Positions 42,353-51,323 of a DNA stretch of 64,000 nt are shown piece after piece. A program made the translations under genes and the position numbers. Source of the stretch: Cnuibacter physcomitrellae (lineage in GTDB: Bacteria > Actinomycetota > Actinomycetes > Actinomycetales > Microbacteriaceae). A model generated the notes under the pieces. The model ran no database searches, had not been told where the DNA came from, and was given only the letters and a program-made list of their open reading frames with translations. Location: contig NZ_BMHD01000001.1 of NCBI RefSeq assembly GCF_014640535.1, positions 2,048,214 through 2,112,213 on the forward strand. Direction: 5' to 3'. How positions within the stretch are numbered: position 1 is the first letter of the stretch; every line of letters starts with the position of its first letter.

Positions 42353-44554
42353 CTAGCGCGCCACGGCAGCGGCCATGGCCGAGGCCAGGAAGGGCTGCAG
42401 CGTGAGCGCGAACGTCTTCGTGAGGTGGTCGGGATCGCGGTACACGTTCGCGCCGCCGATCACCGCCTGGCACTCCTCGGCCGTGCAGTAGGTGTCGCTG
42501 AAGTCGAGGAGCGTCACATCCGACCCCGACCCCGCGAGTGCCCGGGCCGCCGAGGCGACGGGGTCGAACGAGGCCAGCCCCTCGGACCGCGGCTCGACGC
42601 AGTCGGCGGGCGACGAGGTGCGGAGGCACTTGTTCGGGTCGTCCTCCCAGGCCGGGTTGTCGACCACGGTGACGATCGGGGTGCCCGCCGCCAGCACGGG
42701 AGCCCAGGCCTCCTCGAAGCCCTTTTGAGCTGCGGCCTCGGCGGAGTCGGATCCCTCGATCGAGCGGTCGACGAGCGCCGCGGTGAACACCGCGTCGAAG
42801 GGAGCGTGCGCGGCGAGGTCGGCGGTGAGGGACTCGCGCCAGGTGTCGCAGGAGCGGGTGAAGGCGTCGTCGCCGGGCAGCGGATCGGTCGACCATGCGC
42901 ATCCGCCCTTGAGGTACGTGGTCAGTCGCCAGCCGTGCTGCTCGGCCATGCGGATGAACGGGTCGATGAGCGCGTACGCGTGGCTGTCGCCGATGAGCGC
43001 GATCTGCGGGGCGTTCGGGTCGTCGACGGCTCCGAAGGTGCAGTCGCGGACGGTCGAGTCGTTGAGGGTCGAGAGGCAGTCGGAGTTCGACGGGCGATCG
43101 GCGTTGCCGAAGCCGGGGCTCGGGACGATCTCGTCGGCGAGCGCCGGGTTGTCGCAGCGGGGGTCGATCGGGGCGAGCCCGTTCGTCGGGCCGGAGGCGG
43201 CGCCGAAGCACTCGGGCGGATCCGCCACGGTCTGCTGCAGGGTCGCGGCCTCGGCGTCGTACTTCGGCTGCTGCACGGCCAGCGTCGTGCCGATGAAGAG
43301 GCTCGACACGGCCATCGCCCCGACGACCCAGAGCATGGTACGGCGCGGACGCGCCTCCGCGAGGAACCGCCAACGTCGGGCCGGATCCTCCACGAAGCGC
43401 TTCGTGAGCCAGGCGAGAACGAAGCAGAACACGAACAGGGCGACCCGGTGCGCGGTCGAGAGCCCCCAGAACGGCACGTAGGGCGCGATGACGATGAGCG
43501 GCCAGTGCCACAGGTAGAGCGAGTACGAGATGTCGCCGACGAAGGCGACCGGGCGGAAGCTCAGCACGCGGCCGGCGTCGTACCAGTGCTCGCGGTGATG
43601 GCTGACGATGATCGCCGCCGTGCCGAGCACGGGGAGCGCGGCCATGTACCCGGGGAACGGCGTCGCCGCGGTGAACAGGACGCCGCAGGCGAGCACGACG
43701 ACGATGCCCGCGTACCCGAGCAGGTTCGACAGCCATGCCCGCGTGGGCCGCAGTCGCGGCAGCATCGCGAGCGCGGCGCCCACCGCGAACTCCCACAGCC
43801 GGGTGAAGGTGACGAAGTAGGCGGGGGCCGGGTCGGATGCGGTGAACAGCACCGAGAAGACGAAGCTCCCGACGCCCACGACGCCGAGCACGATGAACAG
43901 CGCCGGCCAGCGGCGGCGGTTCATGAAGCGCATGCCGACGACGCTCGCGCCGAGCAGCAGCAGCGGCCAGAACAGGTAGAACTGCTCCTCGAGCGACAGC
44001 GACCAGTAGTGCTGGACCAGGCTCGCCTCGTTGCTCGCGGCGAGGTAGTCGACGGAGTTCAGCGCGAGCGCCCAGTTCTCGACGTAGAACGTGGAGGCGA
44101 GGATCTCGCGCACGTTCTCGGTGAGGGCCGACAGCGGCATGATGAACAGCGTCGCCAGGCTGGAGAAGATGAGCACGAGGATCGCGGCCGGCAGGAGCCG
44201 CCGGGCGCGCTTGGCGTAGAAGCTCGGGAGCGCGATGCGGTCGGTGCGCTCGAGCTGGCGGACGAGCTGCCCCGTGATGAGGAAGCCCGAGATCACGAAG
44301 AACACGTCGACGCCGATGTAGCCGCCGGTGAGGCGCCCGGGCCAGAAGTGGTAGACGACGACCAGCAGCACCGCGATCGCGCGCAGGCCCTGGATGTGCG
44401 GCATGAAGTGCGGCGAGCGCGGCTTCACCGCCGCGTCGGGGACGGCCTCGCGTGCCGCCGCGGCGTCGGCGCGCGTCTGCGCGGCGGATGCGTCCCGTGC
44501 GGCTCGCGCGTCTCGGCGGGTGCGGGGCGCGGAGCTCGGGTCGGGACTCGTCAT
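42353..44554 (-). CDS. OafA-type membrane O-acyltransferase with SGNH domain
   Basis: 733 residues. After a 45-residue Ala/Arg-rich cytoplasmic start, the acyltransferase-3 domain runs to about residue 420 with ten or more helices: HIQGLRAIAVLLVVVYHF holds the conserved His/Arg motif, followed by GYIGVDVFFVISGFLI and HYWSLSLEEQFYLFWP. An extracellular SGNH hydrolase domain follows (about 470-733) with the serine motif LIGDSHAYAL and the DPDHLT Asp-His pair. Such fused enzymes O-acetylate surface polysaccharides or peptidoglycan. The acceptor is unknown. Confidence 0.93.
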   Translation of the reverse strand: MTSPDPSSAPRTRRDARAARDASAAQTRADAAAAREAVPDAAVKPRSPHFMPHIQGLRAIAVLLVVVYHFWPGRLTGGYIGVDVFFVISGFLITGQLVRQLERTDRIALPSFYAKRARRLLPAAILVLIFSSLATLFIMPLSALTENVREILASTFYVENWALALNSVDYLAASNEASLVQHYWSLSLEEQFYLFWPLLLLGASVVGMRFMNRRRWPALFIVLGVVGVGSFVFSVLFTASDPAPAYFVTFTRLWEFAVGAALAMLPRLRPTRAWLSNLLGYAGIVVVLACGVLFTAATPFPGYMAALPVLGTAAIIVSHHREHWYDAGRVLSFRPVAFVGDISYSLYLWHWPLIVIAPYVPFWGLSTAHRVALFVFCFVLAWLTKRFVEDPARRWRFLAEARPRRTMLWVVGAMAVSSLFIGTTLAVQQPKYDAEAATLQQTVADPPECFGAASGPTNGLAPIDPRCDNPALADEIVPSPGFGNADRPSNSDCLSTLNDSTVRDCTFGAVDDPNAPQIALIGDSHAYALIDPFIRMAEQHGWRLTTYLKGGCAWSTDPLPGDDAFTRSCDTWRESLTADLAAHAPFDAVFTAALVDRSIEGSDSAEAAAQKGFEEAWAPVLAAGTPIVTVVDNPAWEDDPNKCLRTSSPADCVEPRSEGLASFDPVASAARALAGSGSDVTLLDFSDTYCTAEECQAVIGGANVYRDPDHLTKTFALTLQPFLASAMAAAVAR

Positions 44555-44652
44555 GGCCCCCTCATGCTACCGGCGCGCCACCGCCCGCCCTGGGAAGCAC
44601 CCCCGCGCCCGCCCCTTCGGTTCGAGCGCTCACCTGCGATGGGGGCGTGTGC

Positions 44653-44796
44653 GATCGAGTGCTCGATCTTGGCGGTATCCCCGCGAAGCCAGCGCCAAAG
44701 ATGAGCAGTGGATGCCCGGCCACGCGCGCGAGCGCGATCGAATGCTCAGTCTTGGCGGCACGGTGGGACGGGCGTCCGGCGGAAATGAGCACTCGA
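44653..44796. repeat. Two related hairpins between acyltransferase and modC
   Basis: Two units starting GATCGAGTGCTCGATCTTGG (44653) and GATCGAATGCTCAGTCTTGG (44736) each face an inverted end (GCCAAAGATGAGCAGT at 44694-44709 and GAAATGAGCACTCGA at 44782-44796). The units are 83 bp apart and lie 3' of modC. They form a separate family from the 58-bp units but have the same design. Confidence 0.6.
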
Positions 44797-44835
44797 CCCA
44801 CGGGTGCCACGGGCGAGACGTGGCGGGACGGGGCG

Positions 44836-46503
44836 CTACGGGAGCGGGTAGGCGACGGCGGCGGCGGGGTCGTACTGCAGGCGGATGCGCGCATCCGGCA
44901 GGAGGTCGCGGTCGGCCACGACGGCGGGGGCGAGGTCGACGAAGAGGAGGTCGGTGCGCACGCGCACCAGGTCGCCCCGGGGCTCCAGGTCGCGGACGAT
45001 CGCGTCCACCTGACCAGGGGCGGCGGGTTCGGCGTCGGTCACGATGCGGAGGGCGGCCGGGGGGATCGCGACGCCCACCCGCGCGCCGGGCGGGAGCGCC
45101 GTCGGGGCGACGGGGAGGCGGCGCCCGTCGGGAAGCTCCACCGCATCCGTCACCGCATCCGCCGACGCGGCCGCCCGGGAGGCGACCGGGAGGCGCCGTC
45201 CGTCGGAAAGCTCCACGGCACCCACCACTGCATCCGCCGGCCCGGCCTCGCCGGAGGCGACGGGGAGGCGCCGCCCGTCGGGAAGCTCCACGGCACCCAC
45301 CACTGCATCCACCGGCCCGGCCTCGCCGGAGGCGACGGGGAGGCGCCGCCCGTCGGGAAGCTCCACTGCATCCGTCACCGCATCCTCCCGCCCGGCCGCG
45401 CGGGAGGCGACGGCGGTGCCGGTGACGAGGTTGAGGGAGGCGAGCTCGGCGGTGAAGGGATCGGTGGGCCGCTCGAGCACGGCGCGGGTGGGGCCTTCGG
45501 CACGGACGCGGCCGTCGGCGATGACGATCACGCGGTCGGCGAGCACGAGGGCGTCGAGCACGTCGTGGGTGACGATGACCGCGGTGCGGTCGGCGAGGAC
45601 GTCCCTCAGCATCCGCCGCAGCGCGGGCCGGACGTGCACGTCGAGCGCCGCCATGGGCTCGTCGAGCAGCAGCAGGCGCGGCTCGGAGGCCAGGGCCCGG
45701 GCGAGGGCGATCCGCTGCGCCTGCCCTCCGGACAGCTGCGCCGGACGCCGCTCGGCGAGGGAGAGGGCGTCGACCTCGGCGAGCCACCGCTCCCCCGCGG
45801 CGCGGGCGGCGGCGCGCGATGCCCCGCGGCTGCGCGGCCCGAACTCGACGTTCTGGCGCGCGGTGAGGTGCGGGAAGAGCAGCGCCTGCTGCGCGAGCAG
45901 CGTCACCCCGCGTTCGTGCGGCGGGGTCCACGCGCGCCGTCCGACGGCGCCTGGGGCCGAGTGCCCCCGGGAAACGCGGTTGCCCGCCGCCGGCAGCCGC
46001 GCATCCTGGGTGTGCTCGGCGCCGTCCGCGGGGGCGCCGGGCGGCAGGTCGAAGAGGACGTCTCCGCCGAGGACGGCACGTCCCGACGTCGGGCGCACGA
46101 GCCCGGCGAGCAGGCCGAGCAGCGTCGATTTTCCCGCCCCGTTCGGGCCGAGCACGGCGACCGTCTCCCCGGGCGCGATCGAGAGGGATGCGGCGAAGTC
46201 GCGCTCGGCGACGGTCGCCTTCAGCTCCAGGGCCGGCGGCGGATGCGCGCCACCCGGCGGATGCGCACCAGGCAACGCCGCACGCGCACCAGACGACGGA
46301 TGCTCACCAGGCGACGCCGCACGCGCACCAGGCGACGGATGCGCACCAGGCGGCGGCGGATACGCACCAGGCGACGGATGCGCACCAGGTGGCGACGGAT
46401 GCGCGCTACCCGGCGGATGCGCACCAGGCGACGCCGCACGCGCACCAGGCGACAGATGCGCACCAGGCGACAGATGCTCACCGGGCGGCGGTGGCGTGCT
46501 CAC
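44836..46503 (-). CDS. modC: Molybdate ABC transporter ATP-binding protein with repeat insertions
   Basis: 555 residues, against about 350 in typical ModC. Residues 1-90 are Pro/Gly/His/Ala low-complexity repeats (AHPSPGA, ARAASPG). The ATPase follows: Walker A GPNGAGKS (119-126), [16 protein letters not shown], signature [19 protein letters not shown] and VTHD. About 35 extra residues sit before the Q-loop. In the C-terminal regulatory region a 25-residue unit ([18 protein letters not shown]) is repeated four times in nearly identical DNA near 45095-45395, before the TOBE/Mop-like end. The gene overlaps modB by GTGA. The core motifs are intact, so it is probably active. The alternative start after the Pro-rich part is not visible. 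Confidence 0.9.
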   Translation of the reverse strand: MSTPPPPGEHLSPGAHLSPGARAASPGAHPPGSAHPSPPGAHPSPGAYPPPPGAHPSPGARAASPGEHPSSGARAALPGAHPPGGAHPPPALELKATVAERDFAASLSIAPGETVAVLGPNGAGKSTLLGLLAGLVRPTSGRAVLGGDVLFDLPPGAPADGAEHTQDARLPAAGNRVSRGHSAPGAVGRRAWTPPHERGVTLLAQQALLFPHLTARQNVEFGPRSRGASRAAARAAGERWLAEVDALSLAERRPAQLSGGQAQRIALARALASEPRLLLLDEPMAALDVHVRPALRRMLRDVLADRTAVIVTHDVLDALVLADRVIVIADGRVRAEGPTRAVLERPTDPFTAELASLNLVTGTAVASRAAGREDAVTDAVELPDGRRLPVASGEAGPVDAVVGAVELPDGRRLPVASGEAGPADAVVGAVELSDGRRLPVASRAAASADAVTDAVELPDGRRLPVAPTALPPGARVGVAIPPAALRIVTDAEPAAPGQVDAIVRDLEPRGDLVRVRTDLLFVDLAPAVVADRDLLPDARIRLQYDPAAAVAYPLP

Positions 46504-47372
46504 TCGGCGTCACCTCCTCGCATCCGCCGGTCGACCCGCATCCGTCGGTCGACCCGCATCCGCCGGCCGACCCCCATCCACGGACCCGCGCCGACCTCCC
46601 CCGCGCCGTGCGCGATCGCGACGACCACGATCGCGACGACGACGAGGACAAGCGAGAGGGCCACCGCCGCGTCGGGGTCGGTCTCGCGCTGGAGGTAGAT
46701 CTCGAGCGGGAGCGTGCGGGTGACGCCCTGGAGGCTCCCCGCGAACGTGAGCGTGGCGCCGAACTCGCCGAGAGCACGGGCGAAGGAGAGCACCGCGCCC
46801 GAGATCAGCGCGGGCAGCGCCAGCGGGAGGGTGATGCGGCGGAGCACCGTCGTCGGTCGGGCGCCGAGCGTCGCGCCGACCGCTTCGTAGCGGGAACCCG
46901 CGGTGCGCAGGGCTCCCTCGAGGCTCAGCACGAGGAACGGGAGCGCCACGAAGGTCTGCGCGAGGACCACCGCCGTGGTCGAGAAGGCGATGTCGACGCC
47001 GAGCACCTGGAAAGTGCCGCCGAGCAGCCCCCTCCGGCCGAACGCGGAGAGCAGCGCGAGGCCGCCGACCACGGGCGGCAGCACGAGCGGAAGCAGCACG
47101 AGGGCGCGCAGCACCTTCTGCCCCCGGAACGACGTGCGGGCGAGGACGAGCGCCATCGGCACTCCGAGCAGGATGCAGAAAGCGGTCGCGGCGAGCGACG
47201 TGCGCAGGCTCAGCCAGAGCGCGTCGAGCGACGAGGGGGATGTGACGAGCGGGACGAAGTGCGCCCAGTCCACCCGCGTGACCATCGCCACCAGCGGCAG
47301 CAGCACGAAGGCGGCGCCCACCCCCGCGACCACCATCACCCACCGCGGCACCCCTGCGCCCACGTCTCTCAT
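46500..47372 (-). CDS. modB: Molybdate ABC transporter permease
   Basis: 290 residues with five or six transmembrane helices. The cytoplasmic EAA loop is seen as [20 protein letters not shown], and [26 protein letters not shown] is a ModB hallmark. It forms the membrane channel that takes molybdate from ModA, powered by ModC. ATG 47372 ([20 protein letters not shown]) is chosen because the first helix follows directly; the frame stays open far upstream, but that stretch is repeat-derived. The C terminus has a repeated RRMRVD tail. It is preceded by a 436-base gap after modA, odd for this operon. Confidence 0.92.
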   Translation of the reverse strand: MRDVGAGVPRWVMVVAGVGAAFVLLPLVAMVTRVDWAHFVPLVTSPSSLDALWLSLRTSLAATAFCILLGVPMALVLARTSFRGQKVLRALVLLPLVLPPVVGGLALLSAFGRRGLLGGTFQVLGVDIAFSTTAVVLAQTFVALPFLVLSLEGALRTAGSRYEAVGATLGARPTTVLRRITLPLALPALISGAVLSFARALGEFGATLTFAGSLQGVTRTLPLEIYLQRETDPDAAVALSLVLVVVAIVVVAIAHGAGEVGAGPWMGVGRRMRVDRRMRVDRRMRGGDAE

Positions 47373-47402
47373 CCGCCCGCCCTCCGCGTGCGGACCACGC
47401 TC

Positions 47403-47545
47403 CACGGACGGACCGCGCCGCACGGACGGACCGCGCCGCACGGCCGGACCTGGCCCCACGGACGGACCTGGCCCCACGGACGGACCTGGCCCCACGGACG
47501 GACCGGGCCCCACGGACGGATTGGGCCCCACGGGCGGACCGCCCT
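47403..47545. repeat. 18-bp tandem repeat in the modA-modB gap
   Basis: A unit like CCCCACGGACGGACCTGG is repeated about five times, preceded by related CGCCGCACGGACGGAC copies. Reading it leftwards would encode Val-Gly-Pro-Gly-Pro-Ser runs. It lies directly upstream of modB, between the modA hairpin and the modB start. Confidence 0.7.
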
Positions 47546-47642
47546 CCACGTGCAGACCGCGCCGCACGGCCGGAGGAAGTCCCCACGAGCGAGCGCACGG
47601 GCGGAGCGGGCGACCGTTGACGCCCGGGACCCGCCCACCCCC

Positions 47643-47701
47643 GGCTTTGTCCAGGTTTCCGTCGCGAATCCAGGAAAACGAGACGGAAACCCGGACAAAC
47701 C
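47643..47701. repeat. Hairpin within the mod operon, homologous to 13134
   Basis: Arms at 47643-47663 and 47682-47701 pair well (TTTGTCC and GGTTTCCGTC blocks, with one bulge and one mismatch), with an 18-base loop. The outer GGCTTTGTCCAGG is shared with the hairpin after the DHA2 gene at 13134. It sits between modA and modB, so it could lower expression of modBC relative to modA. Confidence 0.7.
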
Positions 47702-47808
47702 CGCGGGCCATGGACGGACCGCGCTCCACCGGCGGAGGAACGTTCCCTGGGCCAGCGCACGCGCTGTCGCGAGCGCAGGGCGGACGGCGATGGACGGGCG
47801 GGGCATGC

Positions 47809-48609
47809 TCAGGGGGCGCCGAAGCCGGCGGCGGCGAGGACGGCGCGGCCGTCCGGTCCGGCGACGAAGTCGACGAACTCGCGCGCGGCGGCGGGGTTCG
47901 CGGAGGCGGACACGGGCGCGATCGGGTAGGTGTTGACCGCCTCGCTCGACTCGGGGAAGGGGATGCCGTCGACGGCGCCCCCTGCCGCGGCGACGTCGGT
48001 GACGTAGACGAGCCCCGCATCCGCCTCGCCCGAGGAGACCTTGCCGAGCACGTCGGTCACCGACGACTCCTCGCTCGCGGGCGTGAGGGTGACGCCGGTG
48101 GCCCGCTTGATCGCGGCGGTCGCCGATCCGCACGGCACCTGGGGCGCGCAGACGACGACCTTCAGGTCGGGCCGCGCGAGGTCGGCGAACGATCGCACCC
48201 CGCCGGGGTTGCCGGAGGGCACGGCGATCTCGAGCACGTTCGTGGCGACGTCGACGGGGGCATCGGGGGCGACGAGCCCCGCATCCGTCAGCTTCGTCAT
48301 GTTCTTCTCGTCGGCCGAGGCGAAGACGTCGGCGGGGGCGCCCTCCGTGATCTGCGTGACCAGGTCGGACGATCCGGCGAAGGTGAGCTCGACGGTCACG
48401 CCGGGATGCGCCTCCTCGAACCGCTGCGCGAGATCGGTGAACGTCTGCTTCAGCGACGCGGCGGCGTAGACCGCGATCGAGCCCTCGAGTGCGGATGCGG
48501 ATGGGTCCGCGCCGGGTGGGTTCGAGCTGCCGGCCGCCGGGGTGCCGGAGCATCCGGCGAGCAGGAGCGCGGCCGCGCCCAGCGCGAGGGCCGCGAGCCG
48601 CCGCCTCAT
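47809..48609 (-). CDS. modA: Molybdate-binding lipoprotein
   Basis: 266 residues. The signal [20 protein letters not shown] ends in a lipobox (LAGC), anchoring the protein outside the membrane. The periplasmic-binding fold is recognised by [51 protein letters not shown] and [20 protein letters not shown], matching ModA; Ser residues in AAASL and AGSSD are the usual oxyanion ligands. It binds molybdate or tungstate for ModBC. ATG at 48609 overlaps the stop of the HTH-Mop gene, so the two are translationally coupled. Confidence 0.94.
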   Translation of the reverse strand: MRRRLAALALGAAALLLAGCSGTPAAGSSNPPGADPSASALEGSIAVYAAASLKQTFTDLAQRFEEAHPGVTVELTFAGSSDLVTQITEGAPADVFASADEKNMTKLTDAGLVAPDAPVDVATNVLEIAVPSGNPGGVRSFADLARPDLKVVVCAPQVPCGSATAAIKRATGVTLTPASEESSVTDVLGKVSSGEADAGLVYVTDVAAAGGAVDGIPFPESSEAVNTYPIAPVSASANPAAAREFVDFVAGPDGRAVLAAAGFGAP

Positions 48610-49013
48610 TCGGAGACCCCGTGGGGCGTCTCGATCATCACGGTCGTGGCCTTCACGACGGCGACCGCGACCGATCCGGGCTCGAGCCCCAGCTCGCGCA
48701 CCGCCTCGCTCGACATCAACGACACCACGCGATGCGGACCGCACTGCAGCTCCACCTGCGCCATGACGGTGTCCATGGTCACCGCGGTGACGAGTCCGAC
48801 GAAGCGATTGCGCGCGGACCGGCCCACGTCCGACGGATCGGCGGGGAGCACGGCGTTCCGCCTCGCGAGCTCGGCGAGCTCGAGCCCGTCGACCACCGAC
48901 CGCCCGGAGGCGTCCTTCGTGCTCGTGAGGAACCCGTTCTCGACGTAGCGGCGGACCGTGTCGTCGCTCACCCCGAGGAAGACCCCGGCATCCCGAATCC
49001 GTATCTGCGCCAC
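48606..49013 (-). CDS. HTH-Mop/TOBE molybdate-responsive regulator
   Basis: 135 residues. The N-terminal half is a MerR/excisionase-like helix-turn-helix (IRDAGVFLGVSDDTVRRYVE, NGFLTSTKDASGRSVVDGLE). The C-terminal half (about 68-133) is a Mop/TOBE domain with SARNRFVGLVTAVTMDTVMA and SLMSSEAVRELGLEPGSVAV, which binds molybdate oxyanion. It is therefore a small ModE-like sensor and probably controls the modABC genes that follow directly. GTG at 49013 is the likely start. An alternative view is a molybdenum storage protein (Mop), but the HTH argues for regulation. Confidence 0.85.
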   Translation of the reverse strand: MAQIRIRDAGVFLGVSDDTVRRYVENGFLTSTKDASGRSVVDGLELAELARRNAVLPADPSDVGRSARNRFVGLVTAVTMDTVMAQVELQCGPHRVVSLMSSEAVRELGLEPGSVAVAVVKATTVMIETPHGVSE

Positions 49014-49136
49014 AGCGACGAGTTTAGCGCCGCATCTGCGGGGGGAGCGTCGGCGCGGGGATGCACTCGCTCCGTCTAGATTGAGCACCCCGTGCGGGCG
49101 AGCACGAGCGCAGCACGCCGCACCCCGTCACCCTCA

Positions 49137-49483
49137 GCACCGATTCGGTCGAAGCGACGCCTTATCCGGCGAGCTCGAACGGAATCGGTGCGCTGGCGTC
49201 ACACCGCGCGCGAGCGACGGCGGCGGCGGCGAGCACGAGCGCCAGCGCGCAACTCCAGCACTCCGCGCCCCGTCACCTCAGCACCGATTCCATCAAAGCG
49301 GCGCATTATTCGGCGAGCCAGGGCGGAATCGGTGCGCTAGCGACACACCATGCCCGAGCGGCGACGGCGACGGCGGCGTGCACGAGCGGCAGCCCTCAGC
49401 ACCAGAACGCCGCGCCCCGTCACCTCAGCACCGATCCCGCCGAAGCGACGCCGTAGAGCGCGGCGGTTCGACGGGATCGGTGC
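49137..49483. repeat. Array of three hairpin units of about 55 bp, spaced 144-147 bp
   Basis: Units at 49137-49191, 49281-49335 and 49428-49483 each begin GCACCGAT and end ATCGGTGC followed by GCT. Units 1 and 2 carry GATTC with GAATC; unit 3 carries GATCCC with GGGATC, a paired change. Linkers share CGCGAGCG..GGCGGCG and CCCGTCACC blocks. The array begins eight bases 3' of the surface-protein stop codon and fills 49014-49490; no gene is supported there. Confidence 0.8.
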
Positions 49484-49490
49484 GCTGGCG

Positions 49491-51323
49491 TCACGCCGCG
49501 CGCGAGCGGCGGCGGCGGAGCGTACCGCGGGCGGCGAGCGCAGCCCCGGCGAGGAGCAGCACGAGCGCGCCGGCGCCCGCCCCGAGCGGCGGGATGCCGC
49601 CCGTCGCGCCCACGCCCGTCGCGGCGAGCTGCGCGCCCGCGCCCGCGCCCGAGGCGCCCGACCCGGCGGCACCGCCCCCGGCGCCCGAACCACCCCCGCC
49701 GTTCGCGGCGACCACGGTGACGGGAGCCCACCCGACGAACTCCGCGATGCGGTCGAGCAGGGCCACGGAGTGCAGTCCCGCGCCGAGGTCGGCCGGCACC
49801 ACGACGGTGGCGGTGCCCGACGCATCCGCCTGCACCCAGCCACCAGCGGTGGGCGATGAGAACCACCACGTGTAGTACCACTCGCCCGCCGAGAGCCCGG
49901 AGACGGTGGTCTCCGAGCCCGCCGTCGCCGTCGCGGGCGTGGTGATCGCGCCGCGGGAGGCGTCGGTGAGCTCGGTGGCGTCGACCACACGCGGTTCTGC
50001 GGCCGGGGCCACGGTCTGCTCGGTCCAGCCCTCGCTGCGATGCAGCACCAGGCCGATCGTCACCTTGCCCTCGAGCGAGGTGACGTCGACGGTCGCCGAC
50101 CAGGTGCCGTCCTCGCCGCGCTCGAGGGCGCCGGTCAGCGCCTCCACGCCGACCTGGAAGTCGGACACGATGTAGTCGACGCCCACGAGGTCGTCGGCGC
50201 CCGGCACGGTGATCAGCAGCGGACCCTTGTCGAGCAGCAGGACGCCATCGGCGGTGCGGAGGGACGGCGTCGCCGTCGCCCCGCCCGGCAGCGGATCGCC
50301 GAGGGCGACGGGGACCGTCACCGCCTCGCCCGCGTCGACCGCGATCCCGCGCACCCAGAGCGGGGCGAACCGGTCGTCGTCGGGCAGCACCGACAGCTGC
50401 CAGTCGTCGGGCTCCAGCCCGTCGAAGGCGACCGCGCCCGCCTCGTCGGTCTCGCTCTGGATGCGCGTGACCCCGTCGGAGGAGCGGAGCGTGACCGGCA
50501 TGTCGGCGATGGCGGCTCCCGCCGAGTCGCGGACGGCGACCTCGATGGACCCGGTCGGCCCAGCGTAGACGTCGACGATCTCCGGCTGGCCCGACTCGAC
50601 GACGAACGACGCACCGCTGCGCGCGAAGCCGGCGAAGCCCCAGCCGTCGGCGTAGCGGTAGAGGGCGAGCTGATAGGACCCGGCGGCTCCCGGCAGGACG
50701 TAGCCGCCGTCATCCTGAGCCTCGACGGCGAAGTGCTCGCCGTCGAAGGGGTCGGCCGGCGGCTCTGCGCCCGCCTCGACCAGCGCGAGCGCGAACCGGC
50801 CGGTGGCGCCGGTGACGTTCCCCATCAGGGCGCCGGCGGCCTTCAACCGACCGTCGGCCTGCACGGTCGCGCCGTCGGCGACCGTGATCGGCACCGCCCC
50901 GGATGCGTGGACCGCGTCGAGGTAGAAGGCGGGCGGATAGCCGTAGGGTGCCTCGGCGTCCTGCACGAACGAGGGACGGAACTGCACGGTGTACGTGCCC
51001 GCCGCGACCGGGACGCTGTACCGACCTTGGGAGTCGGTGGTCACCGCGGTCACGATCGACCCGCTCTCCGCGGCGCGCACCACGACGTCGCCGGGGAGCG
51101 GTGTCTGCGCGAGCGCGGATGCCATCCGACCGCTGATGACCCCTCCGACGGGATCGGCGGACGCGGCGGTGGCGCCGACGGCAGCCCCGGAGAGCACCAG
51201 TCCCGTGGTCACCCCGAGCACGAGCAGGGCGCGCCGCCAGGCGGCTGCGGGCCTCCGGCGCACACGACCCGTCGGCGCGAGCGGCGAGCGCCGCGACGCC
51301 GGGGCCTGCCCTCGGGGGCTCAT
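49491..51323 (-). CDS. Wall-anchored surface protein with LAATG sorting signal (paralogue B)
   Basis: 610 residues. A long signal peptide (RRALLVLGVTTGLVLSGAAV) is followed by carboxypeptidase-regulatory or SpaA-like beta domains (VISGRMASALAQTPLPGDVV, YTVQFRPSF; GSIEVAVRDSAGAAIADMPV). A region shared with the neighbouring gene contains TADGVLLLDKGPL and WYYTWWFSSPTAGGW. The C terminus has a Gly/Ser/Ala linker, LAATG, a hydrophobic helix and RRRRSR, the pattern for sortase E-type anchoring to peptidoglycan. It overlaps the upstream paralogue by ATGA, so both are expressed together. Possible roles are adhesion or display; no enzyme motif is visible. Confidence 0.82.
   Translation of the reverse strand: MSPRGQAPASRRSPLAPTGRVRRRPAAAWRRALLVLGVTTGLVLSGAAVGATAASADPVGGVISGRMASALAQTPLPGDVVVRAAESGSIVTAVTTDSQGRYSVPVAAGTYTVQFRPSFVQDAEAPYGYPPAFYLDAVHASGAVPITVADGATVQADGRLKAAGALMGNVTGATGRFALALVEAGAEPPADPFDGEHFAVEAQDDGGYVLPGAAGSYQLALYRYADGWGFAGFARSGASFVVESGQPEIVDVYAGPTGSIEVAVRDSAGAAIADMPVTLRSSDGVTRIQSETDEAGAVAFDGLEPDDWQLSVLPDDDRFAPLWVRGIAVDAGEAVTVPVALGDPLPGGATATPSLRTADGVLLLDKGPLLITVPGADDLVGVDYIVSDFQVGVEALTGALERGEDGTWSATVDVTSLEGKVTIGLVLHRSEGWTEQTVAPAAEPRVVDATELTDASRGAITTPATATAGSETTVSGLSAGEWYYTWWFSSPTAGGWVQADASGTATVVVPADLGAGLHSVALLDRIAEFVGWAPVTVVAANGGGGSGAGGGAAGSGASGAGAGAQLAATGVGATGGIPPLGAGAGALVLLLAGAALAARGTLRRRRSRAA

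Noticed and set aside
44452-46698. Long open frames on the + strand opposite modC (748 and 559 codons)
   Set aside because: The reverse strand contains intact ABC ATPase motifs; the forward products are repetitive His/Ala/Arg strings.
47373-48020. N-terminal extension of ModB to an upstream start in modA
   Set aside because: It would overlap modA in another frame and consists of repeat-encoded low-complexity sequence; the first membrane helix follows directly after ATG 47372.
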